Assembly: GCF_015209745.1 (NCBI RefSeq)
Contig: NZ_CP063657.1
Coordinates: forward strand, 2,294,001-2,358,000
Reading direction: 5' to 3'
Source of the DNA: Lysobacter avium
GTDB taxonomy: Bacteria > Pseudomonadota > Gammaproteobacteria > Xanthomonadales > Xanthomonadaceae
Length of the DNA stretch: 64,000 nt
Part shown: piece after piece, positions 40,465-50,059 of the stretch
Layout: the number at the start of each line of letters is the position of its first letter
How positions within the stretch are numbered: position 1 is the stretch's first letter
Made by a program: the position numbers and the translations under genes
Notes under the pieces: generated by a model
What the model was told of the DNA's origin: nothing
The model's input: only the letters and a program-made list of their open reading frames with translations
The model's database searches: none

Positions 40465-41129
40465 GCAAGCCTGGACGACTGCCCCGTCGCCAGAACCCAA
40501 CCCACGATCTCGCCGGTCACCGCGTGCAGCGCCTGGTCGAATGCCTGCACCACGTCCTCGATCGAGGTAGTGGCGGCTGGCGCCTGCTGCAGGAACGTGC
40601 GCGAATCGACAACGCTCTGGCTGGCGATGTGCAGCAGCTTGGCGTTGACCTCGATCACCACGGTCGGCGGCATCCCCGGCGCGGCATAGTCGGACTCGAA
40701 GCGACGCAACTCCAGCATCAGCCGGTATTTGGCACTCATTCCGCTGCCCTGCCGGGCCACCGCGCCGATGCGCCCGGAGTCTTCCAGGGTGCGCAGTATC
40801 GCGCCTTCCAGCATGTCGGTCGGAATCCGGGCCCAACTGGCTCCCTTGTAGATCTGCAGCTCGTTGGCGGCCGGGCGCACCGCGATGCGCAGGCTGTCGC
40901 CTACCCGTGTTGCGTTCACCTTGGCCAGCGAGAGCTGCCAGTCCACTTTCGACCAGGCGGGATCGGCCTGCACCCGCGGGTCAAGGTCGTACACCGTCGC
41001 CCGATCCCGCGTGTTGTTGCCCAGCACCGAACACGCCGAAAGCAGGATGCAAACGACAATCATCAATGACGCGCGGGCCCATCGAAGCCAACGCGAGCGC
41101 GACGGGAAGGTTGGCATGTGCGAATTCAT
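40314..41129 (-). CDS. ABC transport auxiliary lipoprotein (PqiC-like) of the MCE operon
   Basis: The 271-residue frame has a lipoprotein signal (ILLSACSVL, Cys near residue 33) and the ABC_trans_aux domain: [39 protein letters not shown], and [14 protein letters not shown]. In the Pqi and Mla-like systems such proteins connect the MCE ring to the outer membrane. The family fold ends near VGWVLATGQ at residue 218; the remaining 53 residues are low in similarity and lie opposite the end of cysNC. It overlaps mlaD by 4 bases. Confidence 0.82.
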   Translation of the reverse strand: MNSHMPTFPSRSRWLRWARASLMIVVCILLSACSVLGNNTRDRATVYDLDPRVQADPAWSKVDWQLSLAKVNATRVGDSLRIAVRPAANELQIYKGASWARIPTDMLEGAILRTLEDSGRIGAVARQGSGMSAKYRLMLELRRFESDYAAPGMPPTVVIEVNAKLLHIASQSVVDSRTFLQQAPAATTSIEDVVQAFDQALHAVTGEIVGWVLATGQSSRLAQSSNARTSIPARVSASCFCVSSTMSGFSGTSYGESMPVKLRSSPARAFA

Positions 41130-42052
41130 TCGGGTTCGAACTCCTTGAGCGCGTCGCGGCCGAGCAGGTAGCGGGCCGGGTTGCTGTCGAGGCGGTCACT
41201 CACGCGCCGCAGGTCGCGCACCAGCCCACGCAGTTCGCTCAGCGTGGGCCCAAGCTGGGACAGGCCGTCATTGGCGAAGCTGTTGATGGCGGCGCGGTTG
41301 TCATTGATGATTCCATCGGCCCCGGTCGCGGCCGAGTCGAGGCGGGTCAACGTGCTGTCCAGCCGCGCGACGAGCTCAGGCAGCTTGCTCACCAGTTCGC
41401 GGTCGATGCTCAGCACGGCCTTGTTGGCATTGCCCATGGTCGCTTCCAGCTGCTCGCTCGACGCGCGCGCATTGGCGATCAACGCCCTCAGGTCTTCGCG
41501 CTGGTCGGAAATCGCCCCGGTCAGTGTCTCGATATTGGCCAGCGTCTGCGCGACGCTCTCGACGTTCTCCTCGCTCAACAACTGGTCCATGCGCGCGACG
41601 AGCCGGTTGGCGGTATCGGCGATGTTCTGCAGCGCGGAGGCCTCGGTCTGGATTACCGGAATATCGCTCTTGTCCTCATCCACCAGACGCGGACTGGCAG
41701 GATCGCCTCCCGTCAGCTGGATGATGGGGCTGCCGGTAATGCCGGTCATCGACATCTTGGCGCGCGTGTCCGTCTTCACCGGCGCGCTGGCCTGGACCTT
41801 GAGCGTGGCGATCACCCTGCGCGGATCATCCGGTGCCAGCCGCAGCTTCTCCACGGTGCCGACGGAAATGCCGTTGTACTGCACGCTGCTGCCTTCGCTC
41901 ATGCCCGTGACCGGCTCGTTGAAGATCACCCGGTAGCTTTGCCAGCTTTTGTCGGTCGAGTACTTCGCCGCCCACAGGGCGAAAAACAGCAGGAACAGCG
42001 TCAGCACGATGGTGAAGGCACCGATCAGGACGTAGTTGGCCTTGGTTTCCAT
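41126..42052 (-). CDS. mlaD: MlaD-like MCE-domain protein
   Basis: MCE proteins form hexameric rings that carry lipids across the periplasm. The 308-residue product has one N-terminal membrane helix (about 7-28) and one MCE domain (about 38-115: YRVIFNEPVTGMSEGSSVQYNGI, VGTVEKLRL, MTGITGSPIIQL). The long helical C-terminus (about 140-300) is unlike the short tail of E. coli MlaD and closer to LetB/Pqi-type single-MCE proteins that form a tube. It is between the ATPase and the lipoprotein genes and overlaps both. Confidence 0.9.
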   Translation of the reverse strand: METKANYVLIGAFTIVLTLFLLFFALWAAKYSTDKSWQSYRVIFNEPVTGMSEGSSVQYNGISVGTVEKLRLAPDDPRRVIATLKVQASAPVKTDTRAKMSMTGITGSPIIQLTGGDPASPRLVDEDKSDIPVIQTEASALQNIADTANRLVARMDQLLSEENVESVAQTLANIETLTGAISDQREDLRALIANARASSEQLEATMGNANKAVLSIDRELVSKLPELVARLDSTLTRLDSAATGADGIINDNRAAINSFANDGLSQLGPTLSELRGLVRDLRRVSDRLDSNPARYLLGRDALKEFEPE

Positions 42053-42867
42053 CAGGGGGAGACCTCGTTGGGCGGGCGGGCTGCCGCGCCGGCGTCCTGC
42101 GCGGCGCGGGCACGGGGGCCGTGGAAGTATTCACGCACCCACGGGTGTTCGCATTGTTCAATTTCATCGATCGGGGCGCAGGCCACGACCTTGCCGTCAG
42201 CGAGCACGGCGATGCGGTCACATATAGCGTAGAGGGTGTCGAGGTCGTGTGTGATCAGGAACACCGTCAGGCCCAGTGCCTGCTGCAAGGTGCGGATCAG
42301 CCGATCGAACGCGGCCGCGCCGATTGGATCCAGGCCGGCGGTGGGTTCGTCGAGAAACAGCAGCGGCGGATCCAGCGCCAGGGCGCGGGCGACGCCCGCG
42401 CGCTTGCGCATGCCGCCCGACAGCTCTGAGGGAAACTTCTCCAGCGCATCGCCGGGTAGGCCCGACAGTTTCACTTTCAGCAGCGCGAGCTCGTAGCGCA
42501 GCGAGTCCGACAGGTCGGGACAGTATTCCTTCAGCGGCACCTCCACGTTCTCCCCCACCGTCAGCGAAGAGAACAACGCACCGTCCTGGAACAGCACGCC
42601 GGTGTTCTGCTCGATATGCCGGCGCGTCGCGTTGTCGCTGCTGCGCGCATCCACGCCCAGTACCTCGATGCTGCCTTCGTTGGGGCGGCGCAGGCCAAGG
42701 ATGGAGCGCATGAGGACGGACTTGCCGGTACCCGAGCCACCCACGACGCCGAGGATCTCTCCGGGCATCACGTCCAGGTCCAGGCCGTCGTGCACCACCT
42801 GCGCACCGAAGCGGTTGACCAGTCCGCGTACGCGGATGATCGGCGCGGGATCCGCAGCCGCCGTCAC
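42052..42867 (-). CDS. mlaF: ABC transporter ATPase, MlaF-like
   Basis: I use the GTG at 42867 because it overlaps the permease stop (GTGA) and places the first domain residue correctly; an ATG frame to 43056 would retrace the permease. The 271-residue product has Walker A GGSGTGKSVL, the ABC signature LSGGMRKRAGVARAL, Walker B LLFLDEPTAGLDP and the H-loop LITHDLDT. The MRKRAG form of the signature is typical for MlaF. It powers the STAS-permease encoded just upstream. Confidence 0.93.
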   Translation of the reverse strand: MTAAADPAPIIRVRGLVNRFGAQVVHDGLDLDVMPGEILGVVGGSGTGKSVLMRSILGLRRPNEGSIEVLGVDARSSDNATRRHIEQNTGVLFQDGALFSSLTVGENVEVPLKEYCPDLSDSLRYELALLKVKLSGLPGDALEKFPSELSGGMRKRAGVARALALDPPLLFLDEPTAGLDPIGAAAFDRLIRTLQQALGLTVFLITHDLDTLYAICDRIAVLADGKVVACAPIDEIEQCEHPWVREYFHGPRARAAQDAGAAARPPNEVSP

Positions 42868-43982
42868 CAGCCCATCTCCATCAGCCAGATGGCAAAGAAC
42901 GCGTCCAGCACGATCACCAGCGATATCGATTGCACCACGCTGGAGGTGGTGCGCTCGCCCAGCGATTGCGCGGTGCCCTTCACCTGCAGGCCTTCCAGGC
43001 AACCGATCAGGCTGATGACCAGGGCAAACACCGGCGCCTTGCCGAGCCCGACCCACAGATGCTTCAGCGACATCGTGTCCTGCATCCGCGTCAGGTATTG
43101 CTGCGGCGGGATGTCAAGGTTGAATGCGCCGACGGTCAGCCCTCCCAGCAGTCCGGCCATCATCGCCACGAACGTCAGCAGCGGGAGGGTCACCAACAGC
43201 GCGAGCACGCGCGGAATCACCAGTAAATCGACCGGATCCAGGCCCAGGGTCCGCATGGCGTCGACCTCCTCGCGGCCCACCATGGCGCCGATCTGCGCGG
43301 TGAACGCGCTGGCGGTGCGGCCGGCAAGGATGATCGCGGTCAGCAGAACGCCGAACTCGCGCAGGAACGCGATGCTGACCAGCTCGACCACGAAGATGGT
43401 GGCACCGAAGTCACGCAGGACGTTCGCGCCGAGAAACGCAACCACCGCGCCTACCAGGAAGCACAACAGCGCCACCAGTGGCACCGCGTCAAGACCCACC
43501 TGCTCCATATGGAAAACGGTGGCGATCGGGCGGAATCGCCTTGGATCGCGGACCAGCCGCAACATCTTGACCAGCACCTCGCCGAAGAATCCCAGCAGCG
43601 AACGCGCCTCGCGCCAATTGCCGGCCACAGCGCGACCCAGCCGCGCGAGTGCTTCGCGCACGCCGAACTCGCGCGGACGGGGCAGTCGCTCATCGGTGAC
43701 ATCGTCGATTACCGCAACCAGTGCGCGATGGTCGGGGTGGAATTCAAACTCCTGGAACTCCAATTCGCGCTCCCGTGCGAAGCGCAGCAACTGCAGCACG
43801 CCCAAGGAATCGAGCCGGTCCACGCCGGTGGCATCCAGCACGCGGGTGTCTTCTGACATCGAGGCGAGCTGATCGCCGACCGCCTGCGCCTGCTCAAGTG
43901 TCCATTGGCCGGTGAGCACCTGGCGACCGGCGTCGCGGTCATCGGGGGCGAAGCTCGGCGGAGAAGGGTCGGATTCACTCAT
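42864..43982 (-). CDS. mlaE: MlaE-like ABC permease fused to an N-terminal STAS domain
   Basis: The ATG at 43982 (MSESDPSPP) gives 372 residues; longer frames run upstream into the divergent gene. Residues about 20-95 form a STAS domain (LTGQWTLEQAQAVGD, DATGVDRLDSLGVLQLL), the counterpart of separate MlaB. The permease follows with MlaE signatures EFGVLLTAIILAGRTASAFTAQIGAM and RVLALLVTLPLLT. It has about five or six membrane helices. Together with the ATPase, the MCE protein and the lipoprotein it makes an MCE transport system without MlaC. Confidence 0.92.
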   Translation of the reverse strand: MSESDPSPPSFAPDDRDAGRQVLTGQWTLEQAQAVGDQLASMSEDTRVLDATGVDRLDSLGVLQLLRFARERELEFQEFEFHPDHRALVAVIDDVTDERLPRPREFGVREALARLGRAVAGNWREARSLLGFFGEVLVKMLRLVRDPRRFRPIATVFHMEQVGLDAVPLVALLCFLVGAVVAFLGANVLRDFGATIFVVELVSIAFLREFGVLLTAIILAGRTASAFTAQIGAMVGREEVDAMRTLGLDPVDLLVIPRVLALLVTLPLLTFVAMMAGLLGGLTVGAFNLDIPPQQYLTRMQDTMSLKHLWVGLGKAPVFALVISLIGCLEGLQVKGTAQSLGERTTSSVVQSISLVIVLDAFFAIWLMEMGW

Positions 43983-44079
43983 GGGTGGTCGAAGGATACA
44001 TGCGTGACCCATGCACGACGCGTGTGGTCCGGGCGTATTCAAGAGCTCCCTGCGGGAGCGCGCATGCGATCCTAGGGCG

Positions 44080-45351
44080 ATGATCAGCACGCCATCCCAC
44101 GCCACTGCGGCCATCCCGCTGAGCAACGCCAGCTATCCGGACCGCATCGCCTTCATGGTCGAGCTCGCCGAGCGCCTGCACCTGTACGGCACGACCGCGC
44201 AGCGACTGGAAGGAGCCCTGCTGTCAGTCGCCGATCGCCTGCGCGTGGACTGCGAGCCATGGGTCAGCCCCACGGCGCTGATCATGTCATTCAGCGACCC
44301 GCAGCAGTTGCCCGGCCATAGCGACATCACCCGCGTGATCCGCCTGCCTCCCGGCGACACGGACCTGCAGCGGCTGGTGGAGACCGACCGCATCGCCGAG
44401 GCGGTGATCGCCGGGGAGATGGGGCTGGCAGCCGCGTTCGAGGCATTGAGCGAGTTGGACACCCCACCCTCCCGCTGGTCCCAGGCCTTGCATGTCATGG
44501 CCTTTGGACTTGTGGCGGCGGCCGTTGGTGGACTGCTGCGGCTGCCGTGGCTGGACATCGCAGTGGCTGGATTCAACGGGCTGCTGATCGGCCTGCTCAG
44601 CCTGCTGGCGGCGTCCCGGCCACGACTGCGGGAAGCGTCCGACGCGCTGCTGGCGATGGTCGCCACGCTCGTGGTCGTGCTGGTGGCCACCTTCATTGCA
44701 CCGCTCAACCAGAACACGGTGATCATCGCCTCGCTGATCGTGTTGCTGCCGGGTCTCTCGCTGACCAACGCCATGAACGAGTTGACCAGCCAGCACCTGG
44801 TGTCCGGCACGGCGCGCGCGGCGGGAGCGCTGTCCACCGTGCTCAAGTTGACCTTGGGGACGGTGATCGCCCTTTACCTGGCTCACCTAATTGGCCTTGA
44901 GCCGGCGGTGCGCGCACTGCGCCCGCAGCCGCCGTGGGTGGAATGGCCCGCGCTGGCCGCCGCGTCGCTGGCGTTTGCGGTGTTGTTCCGCGCGCACGTG
45001 CGCGATTACCCGCTGGTGATGTTGTCCGCCGCGGCGGGCTATCTCATCTCACGCTACGGGGGGCTGGCCTGGGGCAGCCCGGTCGGGATCTTCCTGGCGG
45101 CGCTGGTGTTGACGGTCGCTGGGAACGGCTATGCGCGCTGGTTTGACCGCCCCGGCGCGCTGGTCCGGGTGCCCGGAATTATCCTGCTGTTGCCGGGCAG
45201 CGTCAGCCTGCGCGGGATGATGGACCTGATCCAGCGCCAGGATGTCGCCGTAGGCCAGGATGCACTGATGGCGGTGGTGAACATCCTGTTGGCGGTCATT
45301 GCCGGACTGCTGTTTGGCAACCTGCTGCTGCCAACCCGCAAGAACCTGTAG
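44080..45351 (+). CDS. thrE: ThrE-type threonine/serine exporter
   Basis: ThrE exports threonine and serine, driven by the proton gradient. The ATG at 44080 (MISTPSHATAA) gives 423 residues. The N-terminal ThrE domain (ERLHLYGTTAQRLEGALLSVADRL, VSPTALIMSF) and C-terminal half (LLLPGSVSLRGMMDLI) are both on one chain; about ten membrane helices are predicted. It diverges from the MCE operon with about 100 bases between the starts, and is followed by a hairpin terminator shared with the H-NS-like gene. Confidence 0.87.
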   Translation: MISTPSHATAAIPLSNASYPDRIAFMVELAERLHLYGTTAQRLEGALLSVADRLRVDCEPWVSPTALIMSFSDPQQLPGHSDITRVIRLPPGDTDLQRLVETDRIAEAVIAGEMGLAAAFEALSELDTPPSRWSQALHVMAFGLVAAAVGGLLRLPWLDIAVAGFNGLLIGLLSLLAASRPRLREASDALLAMVATLVVVLVATFIAPLNQNTVIIASLIVLLPGLSLTNAMNELTSQHLVSGTARAAGALSTVLKLTLGTVIALYLAHLIGLEPAVRALRPQPPWVEWPALAAASLAFAVLFRAHVRDYPLVMLSAAAGYLISRYGGLAWGSPVGIFLAALVLTVAGNGYARWFDRPGALVRVPGIILLLPGSVSLRGMMDLIQRQDVAVGQDALMAVVNILLAVIAGLLFGNLLLPTRKNL

Positions 45352-45365
45352 AAAATCGAAAAGAA

Positions 45366-45392
45366 AACGCCGGCATTCGCCGGCGTTCTCCT
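45366..45392. terminator. Bidirectional terminator between thrE and the H-NS-like gene
   Basis: AACGCCGGC and GCCGGCGTT form a 9-base perfect stem with an ATTC loop (45366-45387). On the minus strand it is followed by TTTTCTTTTCGATTTTC, a good terminator for the H-NS-like gene. On the plus strand the tail is CTCCTTTGC, weaker. It lies between the two convergent stop codons. Confidence 0.8.
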
Positions 45393-45441
45393 TTGCTGCT
45401 CCCATTGCCTGGAACAGCAGCAACCAGGCTGCACCCGAGCA

Positions 45442-45819
45442 TCAACCCTCGGGGTTGATCAGGAACTCGTCGCGGTTACGGCCGGCATCGGTGAATGCGG
45501 TCAGCCAGCGCGGCTGGCGGCCACGGCCGGTCCAGGTCTCGTTGGCGTTTTCCGGATTGCGGTATTTCGGCGCCACCTTGCCCGTGGTCTTGCGCGCCTT
45601 GCGCGGCGCACTCGTGCGCGTACGCGTTTCAGCGGGAGCCGCGCCGGATCCACCAAACAGCTCGGCAATCGTGTATCCCTCGTTTTTGGCAGCCTGCATC
45701 ACGCGCTTGCGCGCCTGGGTGATCGGCTTGCGCTTGCTGAGCGTGGTCTTGCGCTTCTTCGCCTCGTTGATCAGGGCGGTGAGCTCTTTTGCCGACAGGG
45801 ATTCAATATCAACTGACAT
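45442..45819 (-). CDS. H-NS family nucleoid protein (XrvA-like)
   Basis: The 125-residue product has an N-terminal helical oligomerisation region (IESLSAKELTALINEAKKRK), a Ser/Pro/Ala-rich basic linker, and the C-terminal H-NS DNA-binding motif with YRNPENANETWTGRGRQPRWL. H-NS-like proteins bind AT-rich DNA and silence transferred genes; in Xanthomonas the XrvA group affects virulence genes. It has its own promoter-like sequence upstream and ends at a strong minus-strand terminator, so it is monocistronic. Confidence 0.9.
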   Translation of the reverse strand: MSVDIESLSAKELTALINEAKKRKTTLSKRKPITQARKRVMQAAKNEGYTIAELFGGSGAAPAETRTRTSAPRKARKTTGKVAPKYRNPENANETWTGRGRQPRWLTAFTDAGRNRDEFLINPEG

Positions 45820-45872
45820 GGGGGATTCTCCGGGAAGTGATGGAACTCGACCGTGGCACGGCCGACGAGGTA

Positions 45873-45901
45873 ATACTAGGCCGATCAGCTTGCTTAGTAA
45901 A
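45873..45901 (-). promoter_or_regulatory. Predicted sigma-70 promoter of the H-NS-like gene
   Basis: On the minus strand TTTACT (-35, 4 of 6 consensus bases) and TAGTAT (-10, 4 of 6) are exactly 17 bases apart, about 53 bases before the ATG at 45819. The region is clearly more AT-rich than the coding regions beside it. The start point was not mapped; this is a match by inspection. Confidence 0.5.
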
Positions 45902-45965
45902 CGCAGCTTATTATCGAAGCCGGCCCTGCACTCGCTTTTTGAACCCGGGTTTGCCGAATGAGCGG

Positions 45966-47669
45966 TTAGATCGCCGCTCCAACCCGCGTCAGCAACGCGT
46001 CGAGCCCGATGTTTTCAGACGCTTCGGCCAGGCGATGACGGTATTCAAAGGTGCCGGCGACAATACCGCGCTCTGAAACCACGATCCTGTGCGGAACACC
46101 GATCAACTCCATGTCGGCAAACATCGCCCCCGGCCGCAGGCCCCGATCATCCATGGCCGCTTCGATGCCCATCCCGTTCAATTGACGATGCAGCGCTTCG
46201 GCCGCCACCACCACCGCCGGATCCTTTTTCGGATTGATGATGCATATCACCGCCTGCCAGGGCGCCATTGCCTCGGGCCAGACGATCCCGCTGGCATCGT
46301 GATTCTGCTCGATCGCTGCGGCCACGATGCGTGACACGCCCACGCCGTAACAGCCCATGGTCGGCGTCACGGCCTTGCCGTTGGCGTCCTGCACCGTGCA
46401 ATCCATGGCCTTGGCGTAAGTTCGACCCAGCTGGAAAATGTGGCCCACTTCGATACCGCGGGCAATCTGGAGCTTGCCACTGCCGTCGGGCGAAGGATCT
46501 CCGGCCACGACGTTGCGGATATCGGCCACCACGTCCGGTTCCGGCAAGTCGCGACCCCAATTGACGCCCGCCAGATGGAATCCCTTTTCATTGGCGCCGA
46601 CGACGAAGTCGGCCATTGCCGCGACGCTGCGATCGGCGATGACGTGCACCGGTTTCCCGGGCATTACCGGACCAATGAAGCCGGGCTCCGTGCCGAGGTT
46701 CTCGAGAATCTCGGCCTCTGTCGCCATCCGGTATTCGGCCAGTCCGGGAAGCTTCGCCAGCTTGATCTCGTTGATCTGGTGATCGCCGCGCACCAGCGCG
46801 AGGACGAAGCCTTGCTCCCCGATCAAAGCAATGGATTTGACGGTACGCTCCAGACCGGTTCCGAGAAGTTCCGCCACCGCCTCGCAGGTGCGTTGATACG
46901 GAGTTTCCACCCGGGTCATGTCCGCGCCCGCGGCGGCCCGCGAACCCGGCGCAAGCGCCTCGGCCAGCTCGACATTGGCGGCATAACCGGAGGCATCGGA
47001 GAACGCGATCGCATCCTCACCGGACGCGGCCAGCACGTGGAACTCGTGCGACGCGCTGCCCCCGATCGCACCGGTATCGGCAAACACCGCGCGGAACTCC
47101 AACCCCAGGCGGGTGAATATGCGGTTGTACGCCTCGTGCATCACCTCGTACTGGCGGTCCAGGTCGGCGTCATCAAGATGAAAAGAGTAGGCGTCCTTCA
47201 TCAGGAACTCGCGAGCGCGCATGACCCCGAAACGCGGCCGGATCTCGTCGCGGAATTTGGTCTGGATCTGGTAGAAACACGCCGGCAGCTGCTTGTAGCT
47301 GGCCAGTTCCTGGCGCGCAAAATCGGTGATGACTTCCTCGTGGGTCGGGCCGTAGCAGTACCAGGCGTCCTTGCGGTCCTGGATCTTCAGCAACTGGCCG
47401 CCGAACTTTTCCCAGCGCCCGGTTTCCTCCCACAACTCGCGAGGCTGTACCGAAGGCATAAGCATCTCGATCGCGCCGGCAGCATCCATCTCCTCGCGCA
47501 CCACGCGCTCGACCTTGCGCAGCACGCGCAGCCCCAGCGGCGTCCAGGTGTAGAGGCCGGAGGCGAGCTTGCGGATCATGCCGGCCTTGAGCATCAGCTT
47601 GTGGCTGATGATTTCCGCCTCGGCGGGGACTTCCTTGCTGGTGTGGAGATGGAATTGCGAGAGGCGCAT
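45966..47669 (-). CDS. proS: Prolyl-tRNA synthetase ProS
   Basis: ProRS charges tRNA-Pro. The 567-residue product is the bacterial type: class II motif 1 and 2 ([44 protein letters not shown]), the editing INS domain with conserved Lys in the middle (about 230-390), and the class II motif 3 ([17 protein letters not shown]) with the anticodon-binding domain after it. Length is normal. The stop lies near the H-NS-like gene, with no clear terminator in between. Confidence 0.97.
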   Translation of the reverse strand: MRLSQFHLHTSKEVPAEAEIISHKLMLKAGMIRKLASGLYTWTPLGLRVLRKVERVVREEMDAAGAIEMLMPSVQPRELWEETGRWEKFGGQLLKIQDRKDAWYCYGPTHEEVITDFARQELASYKQLPACFYQIQTKFRDEIRPRFGVMRAREFLMKDAYSFHLDDADLDRQYEVMHEAYNRIFTRLGLEFRAVFADTGAIGGSASHEFHVLAASGEDAIAFSDASGYAANVELAEALAPGSRAAAGADMTRVETPYQRTCEAVAELLGTGLERTVKSIALIGEQGFVLALVRGDHQINEIKLAKLPGLAEYRMATEAEILENLGTEPGFIGPVMPGKPVHVIADRSVAAMADFVVGANEKGFHLAGVNWGRDLPEPDVVADIRNVVAGDPSPDGSGKLQIARGIEVGHIFQLGRTYAKAMDCTVQDANGKAVTPTMGCYGVGVSRIVAAAIEQNHDASGIVWPEAMAPWQAVICIINPKKDPAVVVAAEALHRQLNGMGIEAAMDDRGLRPGAMFADMELIGVPHRIVVSERGIVAGTFEYRHRLAEASENIGLDALLTRVGAAI

Positions 47670-47736
47670 GGCGGCACCGGCAGAATGATCGGGCGCCTAT
47701 TCTGCCTCAGTGCGCGCGGTACCGGCCGACCTGTGT

Positions 47737-49149
47737 TCAGGACCGGCCGTACACATCCTCCAGGCGAACGATGTCGTCCTCGCCGAGGTAACTTCCCGAC
47801 TGCACCTCGATCAACTCGACCGGTCCGGTGCCTCGATTGCGCAGCCGGTGCACGCTACCCAGCGGAATGAATGTGCTCTCGTTCTCGTGCAGGTCGAACA
47901 CGCGCTCGCCGCAGGTCACCTCGGCAGTCCCCGACACCACGACCCAGTGCTCGGCGCGGTGCCGGTGCTTCTGCAGGCTCAACGCCGCGCCGGGCTTGAC
48001 CACGATGCGTTTGACCTGGAAACGCTCACCCACGCCGATGGAGTCGTAGCTGCCCCAAGGGCGATAGACCTTGCGATGGAACAGGTGCTCGCTGCGCCCG
48101 GCCGCCTTGAGCTGGTCGACCACGAGTTTCACGTCCTGGACCCGGTCCTTGCGCGCCACCAGCGTGGCGTCCGGCGTATCGATGATGATCAGATCCTCGA
48201 CGCCGATGGTTGCAATCAGGCGACGTTCCGATGCCTTCACCAGACTGCCGGTGGTGTCCACCGAGATCACGTCGCCTTCCTGGCGGTTGCCGTCGGCGTC
48301 GTGCTCGGCGACCGACCACAGGGATGACCACGAGCCGATGTCGCTCCAGCCGCAACTGACCGGTACAACGGCGGCGCGGTCGGTTTTCTCCATGACCGCG
48401 TAGTCGATGGAGTCACTGGGACTGGCCGCGAAGGCGGTCTCGTCGATCCGGATGAAATCCAGATCAGTGGAGGCCTTCGCCCAGGCGCGCTCGACCGCAT
48501 CGACAATCGTCGGAGCATGCCGCGCAAGCTCGTCCAGATAGCCACGGGCACTGAACAGGAACATTCCCGAGTTCCACGCGTAGTCGCCGGCGTCCAGATA
48601 CTGCTGCGCGGTTTCCAGATCGGGCTTTTCCACGAATCGGTCGATGCCATAGCCGTCGGTGCCCAACGCCCCGCCCTGACGGATGTAGCCGTAACCGGTT
48701 TCCGCGTAGTCGGGGGTGATGCCGAAGGCAACCAGCCAGTCCTGTTCGGCCAACGACAGCGCGCGGCCGACGGCGTCGCGGAACGCCGCCTCGTCCTCGA
48801 TCAGGTGATCGGCGGGCATCACCAGCAATGTCGCCTCGGGATCGGTGCGCAATGCCTGCATCGCCGCCAGCGCGATGGCCGGCGCGGTATTGCGGGCCAA
48901 CGGCTCCAGCACGATGCCGCCATTGCCCATCGCAATTGCCTGCAACTGCTCGCCCACCATGAACCGGTGCAACTGGCTGCAGATGGTAATCGGCGGCTGC
49001 ACGCCGGGCAGACGGCTGGCCCGCAGTACGGTCTCCTGATACAGCGAGCGCTCTCCAATCAGGGTCAGGAACTGCTTGGGCTGGTTCTGGCGCGAAAGCG
49101 GCCATAGACGGGTACCGCTGCCGCCGCTCAGCACAACCGGATGAAGCAT
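47737..49149 (-). CDS. xanB: Mannose-1-phosphate guanylyltransferase/mannose-6-phosphate isomerase
   Basis: This bifunctional enzyme (type II PMI/GMP) makes mannose-6-phosphate from fructose-6-phosphate and GDP-mannose from mannose-1-phosphate; in Xanthomonas it is XanB, needed for xanthan and LPS. The 470-residue product has the guanylyltransferase signature LSGGSGTRLWPLSR near residue 7, FVEKPD, and a C-terminal cupin PMI domain with the metal-binding KHRHRAEHWVVV and LGSVHRLRN. It faces away from etfB with 157 bases between the starts. Confidence 0.94.
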   Translation of the reverse strand: MLHPVVLSGGSGTRLWPLSRQNQPKQFLTLIGERSLYQETVLRASRLPGVQPPITICSQLHRFMVGEQLQAIAMGNGGIVLEPLARNTAPAIALAAMQALRTDPEATLLVMPADHLIEDEAAFRDAVGRALSLAEQDWLVAFGITPDYAETGYGYIRQGGALGTDGYGIDRFVEKPDLETAQQYLDAGDYAWNSGMFLFSARGYLDELARHAPTIVDAVERAWAKASTDLDFIRIDETAFAASPSDSIDYAVMEKTDRAAVVPVSCGWSDIGSWSSLWSVAEHDADGNRQEGDVISVDTTGSLVKASERRLIATIGVEDLIIIDTPDATLVARKDRVQDVKLVVDQLKAAGRSEHLFHRKVYRPWGSYDSIGVGERFQVKRIVVKPGAALSLQKHRHRAEHWVVVSGTAEVTCGERVFDLHENESTFIPLGSVHRLRNRGTGPVELIEVQSGSYLGEDDIVRLEDVYGRS

Positions 49150-49306
49150 GCCGATTCCTTGGGATTATGTGCCCGACAGGATAGCCCGCTGCACGCTGCG
49201 ATGCAGGTCGCGCTCGGATAGAATGGGCGTTCTTTCGGCCCCTGATCCAGGCTTTTCCGGAGCGGCCGCAGACGTAAAGCAGACTCATCAAGGACCCCCC
49301 ACAACG

Positions 49307-50059
49307 ATGAAAATCCTGGTTGGTTACAAGCGCGTCGTGGACTACAACGTCCGCGTCCAAGTGAAGCCGGACGGCTCCGGCGTGGTCACCGATGGCGTGA
49401 AGCTGTCGGCGAATCCATTCGACGAAATCGCGCTGGAAGAGGCGCTGCGACTGCGTGACAAGGGCATTGCCACCGAGGTGGTGGTCGCGACCATCGCACC
49501 CGCCAACGCCCAGGCGCACCTGCGCAACGGCTTGGCGATGGGTGCCAATCGCGCGCTGCACGTGGTGATCGAGGACGGCCAGGACATCCAGCCGCTGACG
49601 GCCGCGCGGGTCTTTCTCAAGCTGATCGAGAAAGAGCAGCCCGACCTGGTGATCCTGGGCAAACAGGCCATCGACGATGACGCCAACCAGACCGGGCAGA
49701 TGCTGGCCACGATCTGGAACCGGCCGCAGGCGACCTTCGCCTCCAAGCTGGAGATCGCCGACGGCAAGGCGACCGTGACCCGCGAGGTCGATGCCGGCCT
49801 TGAGACCCTGGAAGTGGACCTGCCGGCCGTGGTCACCACCGACCTGCGCCTGAATGAGCCGCGCTTCATCAAGCTGCCCGACATCATGAAAGCCAAGAGC
49901 AAGCCCATGGAGGCCATCCCGTTCGCCGAGATGGGTGTCGAGTCGGGCAACCTGCTCAAAACGACCCACTACGCGCCGCCCGCGAAGCGCAGCAAGGGCG
50001 TCATGGTCAAGGACGCGGCCGAGCTGGTCGCCGCACTCAAGTCGAAGGGGTTGCTGTAA
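49307..50059 (+). CDS. etfB: Electron transfer flavoprotein beta subunit
   Basis: EtfB with EtfA passes electrons from acyl-CoA dehydrogenases to the quinone pool. The 250-residue product from ATG 49307 (MKILVGYKRVVDYNVR) has the ETF-beta signature VKLSANPFDEIALEEALRL and LGKQAIDDDANQTGQML. It overlaps etfA by one base (TAATG). In Xanthomonas etfBA marks one edge of the O-antigen locus, and the same holds here. A weak -10-like TAGAAT lies at 49219-49224. Confidence 0.95.
   Translation: MKILVGYKRVVDYNVRVQVKPDGSGVVTDGVKLSANPFDEIALEEALRLRDKGIATEVVVATIAPANAQAHLRNGLAMGANRALHVVIEDGQDIQPLTAARVFLKLIEKEQPDLVILGKQAIDDDANQTGQMLATIWNRPQATFASKLEIADGKATVTREVDAGLETLEVDLPAVVTTDLRLNEPRFIKLPDIMKAKSKPMEAIPFAEMGVESGNLLKTTHYAPPAKRSKGVMVKDAAELVAALKSKGLL

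Noticed and set aside
49196..49224. Sigma-70 promoter for etfB with -10 TAGAAT at 49219
   Set aside because: The -10 is fair but the -35 position (CTGCGA) is poor, so it is only mentioned in the etfB entry.
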